The notes: a model not told the origin generated them from the letters alone. 50,942 bases of DNA from Streptomyces sp. SID9727 (GCF_010550605.1 NZ_JAAGNI010000357.1:1-50942), one strand, 5' to 3'; shown: positions 1-8,516, numbered from the stretch's first letter. A program made the numbers and translations.

Positions 1-1428
1 CGCCGCCGCCAGCGCGCCCCGCAGCGCCGCGAGCAGCCGCTTGCCGACCGGCTCCGCCACCAGCGCGTCCACCGCCCCGGCGAACCGCACCGACGGCTGG
101 AAGCCCAGCACCGCCGCCGCGCCCCCGGTCTCCCGGAGCACCTGCCCCCGGAAGGTGGCGGGGGCCTCGGCGGGCGGCTGCTGGAGCGCGAAGATGGCCG
201 TCCGCACCTCCTGGATCGTGGAGTCCAGCTCGTCCACGGCCGTCCCGAGCAGCTCGCCCGTCTCCCCGGTACCGGCCCTCCGGCGCGTCGACTCCAGCAT
301 CATCTCGGTGGCGAACAGCCGCTGGACGACCAGATCGTGCAGGTCCCGCGCGATCCGGTCGCGGTCCTCGTACACCGCCAGCCGTTCCCGGTCCTGCCGC
401 GAGTCCGCCAGCACCAGGGCCAGCGCGGCCTGTGAGGCGAACTGGGCGGCCAGCAGCCGGTCCAGGGCGGTGTACGGACGGGCTCCGCGCCGCCGGGGCA
501 GGGCGAGCGTCCCGATGAGCCGGCCCCCGCTCTGCAACGGCAGCATCATGCTCGGGCCGAACCGCGACCGTACCGGCGTCGTCATCCGGGGATCGGTCGC
601 CGAGTCCTCGATGAACACGGGCTCGCCGCCGAGCAGCTGTTCCAGGACGGGGGAGCCGGGGGCGATCGCCGTGCCCACCAGACCGGCCGGATCCTCGTGC
701 GTCGAGGCGGCCACGATCTCCATCCCGCCCGCGTCGGTGGGCTGGAGGATCACCCCGGCCGAGGCGTCACTCAGCAGCCGCGCCCGCTCCGCCACCGTCG
801 TCAGCGCGTCGGACGGGATGGCGCCGGTGAGCAGGGTGTTGGTGACGGCCGCCGCGCCCTCGATCCAGCGGGCCCGCTGGCGGGCGCTCTCGTACAGCCG
901 GGCGTTGCCGATCGCGATGCCCGCCTGCGCGGAGAGGACCTTCAGCAGCCCGGCGTCCGTCTCGGTGAAGCGCCCGGTGTGCTTCTCCGAGAGGTAGATG
1001 TTGCCGAAGACCTCGTGGTGCACCCGGATCGGGGCGCCGAGGAACGAGCGCATCGGGGGATGCCCGGGCGGAACGCCGGTGGCACGCGGATCGGCCGTCA
1101 GATCGTCGGAGCGCAGCGGACCCGGCGCGTCCACGAGCGCGCCGAGCATGCCGGTGTGCCCGTCCGGGAAGTCACCGATCGCCGCCTGCTCGTCCTCGCT
1201 CATCCCGCACACGTACAGCTCGCGGATCGTGCCGCGTACGGGGTCCAGTACGCCCAGCGCCCCGTACCGGGCGTCGGTCAGGGCGGTGGCGGTGTCGATG
1301 ATCTGCTGGAGCGTGGCCCGGAGTTCGAGGTCCGAGCCGACACTCAGCACGGCTTCGAGCAGCCGGGGCAGCAGCGGCGACCTGGGCAGGCCCGGGTCCG
1401 GCAGCGCCCCGGACGGTCGGTCCGTCAT
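1..1428 (-). CDS. Tandem-GAF sensor histidine kinase (DosS/DevS-like), 3' end cut by window edge
   Basis: Reads from an ATG at 1428 to the window edge without a stop, giving 476 residues. Two GAF domains are visible (about residues 25-180 and 185-345), followed by a HisKA_3 dimerisation box, RIARDLHDLVVQRLF, with the phospho-acceptor His364. The HATPase domain is only begun. The order GAF-GAF-HisKA_3 matches the mycobacterial DosS/DosT family, which sense redox or gases and phosphorylate NarL-type regulators. There are no membrane segments, so it is probably cytosolic. Whether GAF1 binds haem is unknown; His123 in GHPPMR is a candidate position only. It lies 21 nt behind mbl on the same strand and is probably cotranscribed. 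No partner regulator is inside the window. Confidence 0.9.
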   Translation of the reverse strand, partial: MTDRPSGALPDPGLPRSPLLPRLLEAVLSVGSDLELRATLQQIIDTATALTDARYGALGVLDPVRGTIRELYVCGMSEDEQAAIGDFPDGHTGMLGALVDAPGPLRSDDLTADPRATGVPPGHPPMRSFLGAPIRVHHEVFGNIYLSEKHTGRFTETDAGLLKVLSAQAGIAIGNARLYESARQRARWIEGAAAVTNTLLTGAIPSDALTTVAERARLLSDASAGVILQPTDAGGMEIVAASTHEDPAGLVGTAIAPGSPVLEQLLGGEPVFIEDSATDPRMTTPVRSRFGPSMMLPLQSGGRLIGTLALPRRRGARPYTALDRLLAAQFASQAALALVLADSRQDRERLAVYEDRDRIARDLHDLVVQRLFATEMMLESTRRRAGTGETGELLGTAVDELDSTIQEVRTAIFALQQPPAEAPATFRGQVLRETGGAAAVLGFQPSVRFAGAVDALVAEPVGKRLLAALRGALAAA

Positions 1429-1449
1429 CCGCCGCTCCCGCCGCCCGGG

Positions 1450-2487
1450 TCAGCTCGCCAGTGGGTCGAGGACCAGGGAACTGATCTCGCCCTCCATCAT
1501 GGCGCCGAGACCGAGGATCGAGCAGGTGTCGGGCCGCTCCGCGATGTGCACCGGCACGCCGGTCGCGTCGCGCAGCATCCGGTCGAGGCCGGGCAGCAGG
1601 GCGCTCCCGCCGACCATCGTGATCCCGCAGTCCGCGAGGTCGGCGACGAGGTCGGGCGGGCAGTCCCGCAGCACCTTGCCCACACCGTCCAGGACGGCGG
1701 TGAGCGGGCGGTGGATCGCCTGCCGGATCGCGGCGGTGTCGACCTGGACGGACCGGGCCAGGCCGGTGGCGACGTCCCGGCCGTGGATCTCGGTGACCGA
1801 GGGGCCCTGCGCGGTCAGCCCGTTGCCGTGCAGGGCGAGCTGGAGGGGGCGCACGGACTGGCTGGGCAGCATCAGTTCGTGGTGCTGGCGCAGGTGCTGG
1901 ATCACCGCGTGGTCGATCGCGTCGCCGCCGACCGGGAGGCGTACCGCCGTCACGATCGAGCCGAGCGAGAGCACCGCGATCTGCGTCGTCGCGGCCCCGC
2001 ACACCATGATCATGGTCGCGGTCGGCTGCTCGACCGGAAGCCCGCAGCCGACGGCCGCCGCGATCAGGGTGTCGACCAGCTCCACCCGCCGGGCGCCGAG
2101 GCCGACCAGGGTCTCCACGGAGGCCCGCCGCGCGAGCGGGTCGCTGTCGTGCGGGGTGCAGGCGGCGGCGCGCAGCCAGGGCTTGCGGCGCAGCTGGCGC
2201 CGGAGCTTCTCGCCGAGGAGGTGGCGCAGCATGCGCTGGGCCATCTCGATGTCCACGACGGTCCCGCCGGACACGGGCCGGGCCACCCGGATGTAGTCCG
2301 GGGTGCGGCCCGTCATCTGCTCGGCGAGCGCGCCCACGGCGATGAGTGAGCCGGTACGGGTGTTGACGGCGGCGACACTCGGCTCGTCCACGACGAGCCC
2401 GGGCCCCTTGACGTACACCCGGGTGCGGGAGGCCCCCAGGTCGACGGCGACATGGCAACGGCGCAACTGCTCAAGGCTGACGGTCAC
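1450..2487 (-). CDS. mbl: MreB-like actin homologue Mbl
   Basis: 345 residues from a GTG start chosen because GGGAGGAA sits about 6 nt upstream. The N-terminal VAVDLGASRTRVYVKG is the actin/MreB phosphate-1 loop. The phosphate-2-like VCGAATTQIAVL, the adenosine motif MVGGSALLPGL and the C-terminal LGLGAMMEGEI follow in canonical order. The length is normal for MreB (about 340). In Streptomyces, MreB proteins support the spore wall rather than tip growth. A stand-alone mreB-type gene away from the mre/rod cluster fits Mbl (SCO2451-like). The phosphate-1 loop reads GASRT where E. coli-type MreB has GTANT. The alternative is another actin-like paralogue. The downstream gene is a histidine kinase 21 nt away. 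Confidence 0.88.
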   Translation of the reverse strand: MTVSLEQLRRCHVAVDLGASRTRVYVKGPGLVVDEPSVAAVNTRTGSLIAVGALAEQMTGRTPDYIRVARPVSGGTVVDIEMAQRMLRHLLGEKLRRQLRRKPWLRAAACTPHDSDPLARRASVETLVGLGARRVELVDTLIAAAVGCGLPVEQPTATMIMVCGAATTQIAVLSLGSIVTAVRLPVGGDAIDHAVIQHLRQHHELMLPSQSVRPLQLALHGNGLTAQGPSVTEIHGRDVATGLARSVQVDTAAIRQAIHRPLTAVLDGVGKVLRDCPPDLVADLADCGITMVGGSALLPGLDRMLRDATGVPVHIAERPDTCSILGLGAMMEGEISSLVLDPLAS

Positions 2488-2676
2488 GGCGGGTTCCTCC
2501 CGAGAGCGTTGAGGGCGACCGACGGACAGCCGGCTCTCCTGAAAGCCTGCGCCGTTCGGGGCTCCCACGCCCGCTGGACTGAGCCGGAGGGGGGACACTC
2601 TGACGGCGTGTCGAGCGCGTTGCGCGCCTGCGGAGCGTCCGCACGTACGAACGCCGCGCCGGCACCCGCCTCCAGC

Positions 2677-2814
2677 CGCTCCGGCGTTTGAGGGCCCCCG
2701 GCTACGCAGGCCCGACGACCACCCGGCGACGTCCGGCCCGTCCGGCGTTCGAGGACGCCCGGACCCGCGGGTCCGACGGCGCCCGGCGAAACCCGGCCCG
2801 TCCGGCGCTCGAGG
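2677..2814. repeat. Three copies of a TCCGGCG(T/C)TTGAGG-type interspersed repeat
   Basis: The gap between mbl and the next gene (2488-2819) holds no gene. It carries three copies of a core of about 15 bp, TCCGGCGTTTGAGG or TCCGGCGYTCGAGG, at about 2680-2693, 2741-2754 and 2801-2814. Copies are about 60 bp apart; the last two are preceded by GGCCCG and the first by AGCCGC. Such cores are common between Streptomyces genes and behave like REP/PU elements. Copy spacing is regular and the flanks are also similar (ACGACCACCCGGCGAC versus ACGGCGCCCGGCGAAA), so the block looks like a decayed tandem duplication. Confidence 0.6.
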
Positions 2815-2819
2815 CCCCC

Positions 2820-3404
2820 TCAACCCCCCGGCACCACCCGCTGCAGCAACCCCCACGTGAACTCCGCGACACACGTACGGGCCCCGGTCCCGATCCCCAG
2901 CGCCCACCGCGTCGGCGCGCTCCCCTCCATCGGCCGCGCCGGGGCGAAGGCCCGGGCGACCTCGTCCACCGTGCACGACCAGGGCACGAGGTCGTCCACC
3001 GTCCGGAGCGCCGGCACCGCCGCGCCCCGCGCCCGTACCAGCCACTCGTTCCACACCGCGCCGCCCGGCGCCACCATCACCTCGAACCGCAGCTCCGGCC
3101 AGAGCGGAACCGGCCACAGCAGCACGTCGAACTTCAGGTCACCCAGGACCCGGCGGCCCGTCGACTCCGGCTCGCCGAGCACCGACCGGTAACGCCGCAG
3201 CGTGCCCCGCCCGCGCGGTGCCCGGACCATCGCCTGCCACCGCCGGTTCGCCTCCCGCATCTCCGCGAGCGACGCGCCCAACTCGTGCCGGGCGTCCTCC
3301 ACCAGACCCGGCTGGTGGTCCGCCATCCGGCGCAACAGGACGAGCTGGAACTCACGGGGCCCGAAGCGGGGCCCGGAAGGGGCGGCGGCGCTCATGGACC
3401 CCAT
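2820..3404 (-). CDS. Conserved hypothetical protein
   Basis: 194 residues, soluble, with no signal peptide and no membrane segment. The middle is rich in tryptophan and proline (LLWPVPLWPELRFEV, WNEWLVRARG). The start could be 3404 (ATG) or 3395 (ATG); neither has a strong ribosome site, and 3404 is kept because it is the longest. I do not recognise a named domain. It ends just beyond the repeat block and begins across a short gap from the stop of the MarR gene on the same strand. Third-position GC is high throughout, which supports it as a real gene. Confidence 0.6.
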   Translation of the reverse strand: MGSMSAAAPSGPRFGPREFQLVLLRRMADHQPGLVEDARHELGASLAEMREANRRWQAMVRAPRGRGTLRRYRSVLGEPESTGRRVLGDLKFDVLLWPVPLWPELRFEVMVAPGGAVWNEWLVRARGAAVPALRTVDDLVPWSCTVDEVARAFAPARPMEGSAPTRWALGIGTGARTCVAEFTWGLLQRVVPGG

Positions 3405-3420
3405 CGTGCCCGCCCGCCGC

Positions 3421-3846
3421 TCAGACGCCCAGCATCCGCCGCAGCAGGTCCCGAAGCACCGTCCGGTCCGCCGCGGAAAGGCCCGCCAGCGGCTCCCGCG
3501 CGAAGTCCAGTGCGTCCCGAAGCTGCACGGCCGTCGCCGCGCCCCGCTCGGTCGGCGCGGCCAGCTTCACCCGCCGGTCGCCCGGATCCGGACGCCGCTC
3601 CACCAGGCCGCGCGCCTCCAGCCGGTCCACGATCCCGGTCACGTTGGACGGCTCGCACTTCAGCTTCTGGGCGATCCTGCGCATGGGAAGCGGCTCGACG
3701 GACAGCAGCCCCAGCACCCGGGCCTGCGCGCCCGTGAGGCTGTGCTCGGCGGCGGCCCGGTCGTACTCCTCGTAGTAACGCGCGACGACGCTGCCGATGA
3801 GCTCGATGACTTCGAGGGTCAGGGGGTCTGTGCGCGGGGTGGCCAT
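3421..3846 (-). CDS. MarR-family transcriptional regulator
   Basis: 141 residues. The winged helix is clear: SLTGAQARVLGLL, then the recognition helix in MRRIAQKLKCEPSNVTGIVD and the wing RRPDPGDRRVKLAAPTERG. The ATG at 3846 is preceded by TATCCT with 7 nt between, so the transcript may be leaderless. It is divergent from the oxidoreductase at 3968 and probably represses it, and perhaps itself, through dyads in the shared 121-bp gap. It lacks the reactive cysteine near the N-terminus expected of OhrR, so despite ohr being two genes away it is not a typical peroxide sensor. Its one cysteine is in the DNA-binding region (KLKCEPSN). Confidence 0.9.
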   Translation of the reverse strand: MATPRTDPLTLEVIELIGSVVARYYEEYDRAAAEHSLTGAQARVLGLLSVEPLPMRRIAQKLKCEPSNVTGIVDRLEARGLVERRPDPGDRRVKLAAPTERGAATAVQLRDALDFAREPLAGLSAADRTVLRDLLRRMLGV

Positions 3847-3863
3847 GACACACAGGATAACCA

Positions 3864-3900
3864 GTTGCTTGACAACATGAAATATCCAGGAGCATGGTTG
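3864..3900. promoter_or_regulatory. Candidate MarR operator and + strand promoter
   Basis: The divergent gap contains GTTGCTTGACAAC (3864-3876, arms GTTG/CAAC) and a larger imperfect dyad CAACATG (3873-3879) with CATGGTTG (3893-3900). A TTGACA hexamer at 3869-3874 lies inside the first dyad and could be the -35 of the oxidoreductase promoter. A bound dimer would then block it. The -10 is weak (around 3892-3898). This is inferred from sequence only. Confidence 0.45.
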
Positions 3901-3967
3901 TTTCAGATGGTGAAGCTTTCCGGGCTTCCGTCGAACCGACACCCCACACCGAGGAGACCCCGAGCCC

Positions 3968-4987
3968 ATGTCTGCAGCTCTTCCCGCGTCCGGCCGCGAA
4001 TGGCACCTCACCGCCCGCCCGCACGGCTGGCCGAAGGCCGAGGACTTCGCGCTGCGTGAGGCCGAGGTCGCCGCCCCCGCCGAGGGCCGGGTCCTCGTCC
4101 GCAACCTGCACTTCTCCGTGGACCCCTACATGCGCGGTCGAATGAACGACGTGAAGTCGTACACCCCGCCGTTCAAGCTCGACCACCCCATGGACGGCGG
4201 CGCCGTCGGCGAGGTCGTCGCGTCGAACGCCGAGGGCTTCGAGGTGGGCGACCACGTCCTGCACGGCCTCGGCTGGCGCGAGTACGCGAGCGTCCCCGCC
4301 CAGCACGCGGTGAAGGTCGACGGCTCGATCGCCCCCCTCTCCGCCTACCTCGGCGTCCTCGGCATGACCGGGCTCACCGCCTACGCCGGCCTGTTCGACG
4401 TGGCGTCCTTCAAGGAGGGCGACGCGGTCTTCGTCTCCGGCGCCGCCGGCGCGGTCGGCAGCCAGGTCGGCCAGATGGCGAAGATCAGGGGCGCCTCCCG
4501 GGTCATCGGCTCCGCGGGCTCCGACGAGAAGGTCAAGCTCCTCACCGAGGAGTACGGCTTCGACGCCGCGTTCAACTACAAGAACGGCCCCGTCGCCGAG
4601 CAGCTGCGCGAGGCCGCCCCCGACGGCATCGACGTCTACTTCGACAACGTCGGCGGCGAGCACCTGGAGGCCGCGATCTCCTCGTTCAACGTGCACGGCC
4701 GCGCCACCATCTGCGGCATGATCGCCCAGTACAACGCCACCGAGCCCACCCCCGCCCCGCGCAACCTCGCGCTGGTCATCGGCAAGCGGCTGCGCCTCCA
4801 GGGCATGCTCGTCGCCGACCACCAGGACCTCCAGCAGCAGTTCGTCCAGGAGGTGGCCGGCTGGCTGAACTCCGGCGAGCTGAAGTACCGCGAGACGGTC
4901 GTCGAGGGCATCGAGAACGGCGTGGACGCCTTCCTCGGCCTGCTGCGCGGTGAGAACACCGGGAAGATGATCGTCTCCCTCGGCTGA
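3968..4987 (+). CDS. NADP-dependent medium-chain oxidoreductase (PTGR/CurA-like)
   Basis: 339 residues of the zinc-free MDR leukotriene B4 dehydrogenase / CurA type. These reduce the C=C bond of alpha,beta-unsaturated carbonyls with NADPH. The N-terminal signature FSVDPYMRGRM is at about 49-59, and the nucleotide loop VSGAAGAVGSQVGQ at about 156-169. YFDNVGGEHLEAA and GMIAQYN are family blocks, and the C-terminal NTGKMIVSLG is typical. No zinc-ligand cysteines are present. Start ATG with GAGGAGA about 10 nt upstream. It is divergent from the MarR gene, so it is probably induced by an electrophile that releases that repressor. It precedes ohr, giving a small carbonyl/peroxide detoxification group. 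Confidence 0.92.
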   Translation: MSAALPASGREWHLTARPHGWPKAEDFALREAEVAAPAEGRVLVRNLHFSVDPYMRGRMNDVKSYTPPFKLDHPMDGGAVGEVVASNAEGFEVGDHVLHGLGWREYASVPAQHAVKVDGSIAPLSAYLGVLGMTGLTAYAGLFDVASFKEGDAVFVSGAAGAVGSQVGQMAKIRGASRVIGSAGSDEKVKLLTEEYGFDAAFNYKNGPVAEQLREAAPDGIDVYFDNVGGEHLEAAISSFNVHGRATICGMIAQYNATEPTPAPRNLALVIGKRLRLQGMLVADHQDLQQQFVQEVAGWLNSGELKYRETVVEGIENGVDAFLGLLRGENTGKMIVSLG

Positions 4988-5076
4988 ACCGCCCTTCCCC
5001 GCACCCGTTAGGCTCAACTCACACCGTCGCGATCGTGGGCGCGAGTCGCGGCGCATCCGCAGGAGGAATCCTCAGC

Positions 5077-5505
5077 ATGACCATTCAGGACATAACCGTC
5101 GCGTACACCGCCGTCGCCACCGCCGAGAACGGCCGTGACGGCCGCGTCGCCTCGGACGACGGCAAGCTCGACGTCGTCGTCAACCCGCCGAAGGAGATGG
5201 GCGGCAGCGGCGCCGGCACCAACCCGGAGCAGCTCTTCGCCGCTGGTTACAGCGCCTGCTTCCAGGGTGCGCTGGGCGTCGTCGCCCGCCAGGAGAAGGC
5301 CGACATCTCCGGGTCCACGGTGACCGCGGCGGTCTCCATCGGCAAGACCGAGGCCGGCGGCTTCGGTCTGGAGGTCGCCATCACCGCGACCATCCCGAAC
5401 GTCGACAGGGCGACCGCGCAGGCGCTCATCGAGAAGGCCCACCAGGTCTGCCCGTACTCGAACGCCACGCGCGGCAACATCAAGGTGGAGCTCGCGGTCG
5501 CCTGA
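5077..5505 (+). CDS. ohr: Organic hydroperoxide resistance protein (Ohr/OsmC family)
   Basis: 142 residues from the ATG at 5077, chosen for the AGGAGGAA 8 nt before it. Ohr proteins reduce organic hydroperoxides with two cysteines and lipoyl-dependent recycling. Both are present: Cys61 in GYSACFQGAL and Cys125 in VCPYSNATRG, with the supporting NPEQLFAAG motif. The family length is about 140, so the gene is complete. It follows the oxidoreductase by 89 nt on the same strand and has its own strong ribosome site. No OhrR-type regulator with an N-terminal cysteine is adjacent. Confidence 0.95.
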   Translation: MTIQDITVAYTAVATAENGRDGRVASDDGKLDVVVNPPKEMGGSGAGTNPEQLFAAGYSACFQGALGVVARQEKADISGSTVTAAVSIGKTEAGGFGLEVAITATIPNVDRATAQALIEKAHQVCPYSNATRGNIKVELAVA

Positions 5506-5560
5506 CCGCTCCCCGCCCCACTGGACCGAGCCCCGTCCCGGGTCCCGCTAGGCTGACGCC

Positions 5561-6346
5561 ATGCGTGATCTCGGGGCGGGGCTCGGTTTTCTGATCAAGG
5601 GCCAGCGCTGGGTGTTCGGCCACGGCAGATGGTTCGGCATAGGGCTGCTGCCCGGTCTGATCACCCTCGTGCTGTACGCCGGCGCCCTCGTCGGCCTCGG
5701 TTACGGCGCCGACGACCTGGTGGCGTGGGCGACGCCGTTCGCCGACGACTGGTCGTCGCCCTGGCTGGGCCTGCTGCGCAACACCCTGACCGTGCTGGTC
5801 TTCGTCCTCGGCCTGTTCCTGGCCGTGGTCACCTTCACCGCCGTGACCCTGCTGGTCGGGCAGCCCTTCTACGAGTCGCTGTCCGAGGAGGTCGAGCGCA
5901 CCGAGGGCGGCACGGTCCCCGAATCCGGACTGCCGCTCTGGCGGGAGCTGTGGATCTCCGCCCGCGACAGCGTGCGCATCCTGGTGCGGGTCGGGCTGTA
6001 CGCGATCCTGCTCTTCGCCCTCGGATTCGTGCCCGTCGCCGGGCAGACCGTCGTCCCCGTCCTCGGCTTCTGCGTCACCGGGTACTTCCTGGCCGAGGAG
6101 CTGACCGCCGTCGCGCTCCAGCGCCGGGGCATGGTGCTGAAGGACCGCCTCGCCCTGCTGCGCGGCAACCGCGTGCGCACCCTCGGTTTCGGCGTACCGC
6201 TGGGGCTGGCGTTCATGCTGCCGTTCGTCGCGGTGGTCCTGATGCCCGGGGCCGTCGCGGGGGCGACCCTGCTGGCGCGGGGCCTGGTCGGCGACGACGG
6301 GGCGGACGACGGGGGCAAGGGCGAGACGGCCACCGCCGAGGACTGA
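5561..6346 (+). CDS. EI24 / CysZ-like membrane protein
   Basis: 261 residues with about five hydrophobic segments (residues 25-47, 70-100, 143-165, 170-188 and 213-240). The pattern VGQPFYESLSEEVER after the second hydrophobic block is diagnostic of the EI24 domain (PF07264), which includes bacterial CysZ sulfate transporters. No sulfate-assimilation gene is nearby, so the substrate is not assignable. The ATG has TAGGCT 6 nt upstream and no Shine-Dalgarno sequence, which points to a leaderless transcript. The acidic tail DDGADDGGKG is unstructured. It is convergent with galM. Confidence 0.85.
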   Translation: MRDLGAGLGFLIKGQRWVFGHGRWFGIGLLPGLITLVLYAGALVGLGYGADDLVAWATPFADDWSSPWLGLLRNTLTVLVFVLGLFLAVVTFTAVTLLVGQPFYESLSEEVERTEGGTVPESGLPLWRELWISARDSVRILVRVGLYAILLFALGFVPVAGQTVVPVLGFCVTGYFLAEELTAVALQRRGMVLKDRLALLRGNRVRTLGFGVPLGLAFMLPFVAVVLMPGAVAGATLLARGLVGDDGADDGGKGETATAED

Positions 6347-6368
6347 ACGGCCGCCGCGCTCCCGCACG

Positions 6369-6406
6369 GCGAACCGCTCAGCGCACCGCGAACCGCTCAG
6401 CGCACC
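6369..6406. repeat. Exact 19-bp tandem duplication across the galM stop codon
   Basis: Two identical 19-bp units abut at 6369-6387 and 6388-6406 (each begins GCGAACCGCTCAGCGC). The second unit contains the last codons and the TGA of galM (6397-6399), and the first repeats that stop just downstream. This looks like a recent slippage or unequal-exchange duplication in the convergent gap. It leaves the protein unchanged. Confidence 0.8.
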
Positions 6407-7389
6407 GAGAACGCGTACACCGTCGTGGACGCGAACTCCTCGCCCGGCCGCAGTACCGTGCTCGGGAACTCCGGCCGGTTCGGCGAGTCCGGGAAGTGCT
6501 GGGTCTCCAGGGCGATCCCCGCGCACGGGCCGAATGGCCGCCCGTCCATGTGGTCCGCCGTGTACAGCTGGAGCCCGGGCTCCGTCGTCGTCACCGTCAG
6601 CACGCGCCCGGACCCCTCGTCGTACAGCTCCGCCGCAGGGGCCGTGCCGTCGAGCACGAAGTTGTGGTCGTACCCCTTGCCCACCGGCAGGGGCTCGCGG
6701 AAGTCGAAGCGCGTGCCCTCCACCGGCAGGAACTCGCCGGTCGGCAGCGACTCCTCGTCCACCGGAGTGACCGCCCCGGCGGCGATCCGCAGCCGCTGAC
6801 CGAGCGCGCTGCCGCTGTCGGCGCCCGCCAGGTTCCAGTAGGTGTGGTTCGTCAGGTTCAGCACGGTCGGCGCGTCCGTCACCGCCCGGTACGCGATGCG
6901 CAGCGCCCCGCCCGCGTCCAGCGTGTACGCCGCCGTCAGCTCGACGCGCCCGGGGAAGCCCTCCTCGCCGTCCGCCGAGACGAAGGACAGCTCCACCCCG
7001 TCCGGGATCGCCCGCGCGTCCCACACCCGCTTGTCGAAGCCACGCACCCCGCCGTGCAGCTGGTTGCGGCCCTCGTTGCGCGTCAGGTGGTGCGTACGGC
7101 CGTCCAGCTCGAAGGACGCCCCGCCGATCCGGTTCGCGTACCGGCCGACGAGCGCGCCGAAGTACGGCGCCGTGTACTCCTGGTACGAGGCCAGGTCGGG
7201 CAGCCCGAGGGCGATCCCGGCCCGTACGCCGTCCCGGTCCGGCGCCTCGGCCGACTGCACGATGCCGCCGTACGTCAGGACACGCACCCGCGTGCCGTCC
7301 CGCTCCAGCGTCCAGCGGTGCACCGCGGTGCCGTCCGCGAGGGTGCCGAAGTGCTCCGTACCGATCACCGTGCCCGAACCCGTTTCCAT
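6397..7389 (-). CDS. galM: Aldose 1-epimerase (mutarotase)
   Basis: 330 residues, normal for GalM, which interconverts alpha and beta anomers of galactose and glucose. Family motifs run in order: VLTYGGIVQS, the sugar-binding VGRYANRIGGASF, the first catalytic histidine region NEGRNQLHGG, the second in VLNLTNHTYWNL, then KGYDHNFVL and the C-terminal IALETQHFPDSPN with the catalytic Glu. Start ATG at 7389. It follows the SGNH lipoprotein by 11 nt and probably shares its transcript. The stop codon lies in an exact 19-bp tandem duplication. Confidence 0.95.
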   Translation of the reverse strand: METGSGTVIGTEHFGTLADGTAVHRWTLERDGTRVRVLTYGGIVQSAEAPDRDGVRAGIALGLPDLASYQEYTAPYFGALVGRYANRIGGASFELDGRTHHLTRNEGRNQLHGGVRGFDKRVWDARAIPDGVELSFVSADGEEGFPGRVELTAAYTLDAGGALRIAYRAVTDAPTVLNLTNHTYWNLAGADSGSALGQRLRIAAGAVTPVDEESLPTGEFLPVEGTRFDFREPLPVGKGYDHNFVLDGTAPAAELYDEGSGRVLTVTTTEPGLQLYTADHMDGRPFGPCAGIALETQHFPDSPNRPEFPSTVLRPGEEFASTTVYAFSVR

Positions 7390-7400
7390 GATCAGCGACT

Positions 7401-8315
7401 CTACGCGGGCGGCCGCACCGCCGTGACGTTCCGGTAGGCGATCTCGGCGAGCCGCGCCTGTCCGTTGCGGCCGGGGTGGAACCAGTCCCACTGGCTGAGC
7501 TGCTTGCCGGTGAACCGGTAGTCGAACACCGCCCCGCCGTCGTAACGGCAGCGGCGGTCCTTCGCGCACACCTCGCGCAGCACCTCGTTGTACGCCACGA
7601 CCCGCTCCTGCACCGCGGTGCGCCGGGCCACCGCCGCCGCGCCCATGTCGTCCGCGTCGGACAGCATCGACTTGCAGATGCCCAGCTTCCAGATCTGCTT
7701 GCCCAGCGGGTTGGCGCGCCCCTGCGACCACAGCCGCTTCAGGTCCGGCACGCTCGACACGTACACCTGCGCCTTCGGCGCCCCGGCGCGCAGCTCGCGC
7801 AACGACGTCTCGAACGACCTCCGGAAGTCCGCCACCGGAGTCATCGACCGCACCGAGTCCCGGCAGGCGTCGTTGGCGCCGATCATCACCGTCACCAGGT
7901 CGGGGTCCTCGTCCGCCGCCAGCGCCATCTGCTCCGGCAGCTGCGCCATCCGGGCGCCCGTCACCGCGTGGTTCCAGCTGTGGTCCGCCGCGCCGGACGC
8001 GCCCAGGAGCCGTACCGCCAGGCTGCGCACCGAGCTGTCCGTGCCGGTCGACCAGGAGGCCTCCGGGCAGTCGGCCAGCACCGAACACGCGTCGAAGCCG
8101 CGCGTGATGGAGTCCCCGACCGCAGCGATCGACTTCGGTCGCGGGTCCCAGACCGGGCCCGCCGCCGGGGACGGACGGTGCTCGGCCGCCGAGCCCTTCG
8201 TCGTCCCGTCGGACCCCGAGCCGCAGCCGGCCAGCGCCGCCGGGCCCAGGCAGGCCAGAGCGGCCAGCCCCGCCAGTGCGGTGCGTGAGCGGTGCCGTAC
8301 GGACCGATCCGGCAT
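7401..8315 (-). CDS. Secreted SGNH/GDSL hydrolase lipoprotein
   Basis: 304 residues. An N-terminal signal (basic MPDRSVRHRSR, hydrophobic stretch, lipobox LAGC at about 27-30) predicts a lipid-anchored exported protein. The catalytic blocks of the SGNH esterase family are present: block I AAVGDSITRG (Ser), block III VMIGANDAC (Asn), block V DWFHPGRNGQ (Asp and His). Extra cysteines (CSVLADC, ICKSM, CAKDRRC) probably form disulfides outside the cell. Substrate unknown, likely an ester or acyl-sugar. It precedes galM by 11 nt, which is mildly consistent with carbohydrate de-esterification. Confidence 0.92.
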   Translation of the reverse strand: MPDRSVRHRSRTALAGLAALACLGPAALAGCGSGSDGTTKGSAAEHRPSPAAGPVWDPRPKSIAAVGDSITRGFDACSVLADCPEASWSTGTDSSVRSLAVRLLGASGAADHSWNHAVTGARMAQLPEQMALAADEDPDLVTVMIGANDACRDSVRSMTPVADFRRSFETSLRELRAGAPKAQVYVSSVPDLKRLWSQGRANPLGKQIWKLGICKSMLSDADDMGAAAVARRTAVQERVVAYNEVLREVCAKDRRCRYDGGAVFDYRFTGKQLSQWDWFHPGRNGQARLAEIAYRNVTAVRPPA

Positions 8316-8516
8316 TGCCTGGTCTCCTCCTGTTCGTGCCCCGCCGCTCCGCCGGGTGAAGACTGAGCGAAGAAGGGCCCCGGGACCGACGGTACGTCAC
8401 ACCTCCGACACCGGGGCGCGATAGCTTTTCCCCGTCGAACCAGTGGCTTTCGCGGCGCCCGGCTCCACTCGGGTGGCATCCGAACATCACACCGCGTCAC
8501 ATACTGTCGCTTTTCC

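Noticed and set aside
1..1428. Calling the GAF kinase a haem-based oxygen sensor
   Set aside because: The architecture fits DosS, but the proximal haem ligand cannot be assigned from sequence alone.
3421..3846. Naming the MarR gene ohrR
   Set aside because: The N-terminal redox cysteine typical of OhrR is absent and the gene faces a reductase, not ohr.
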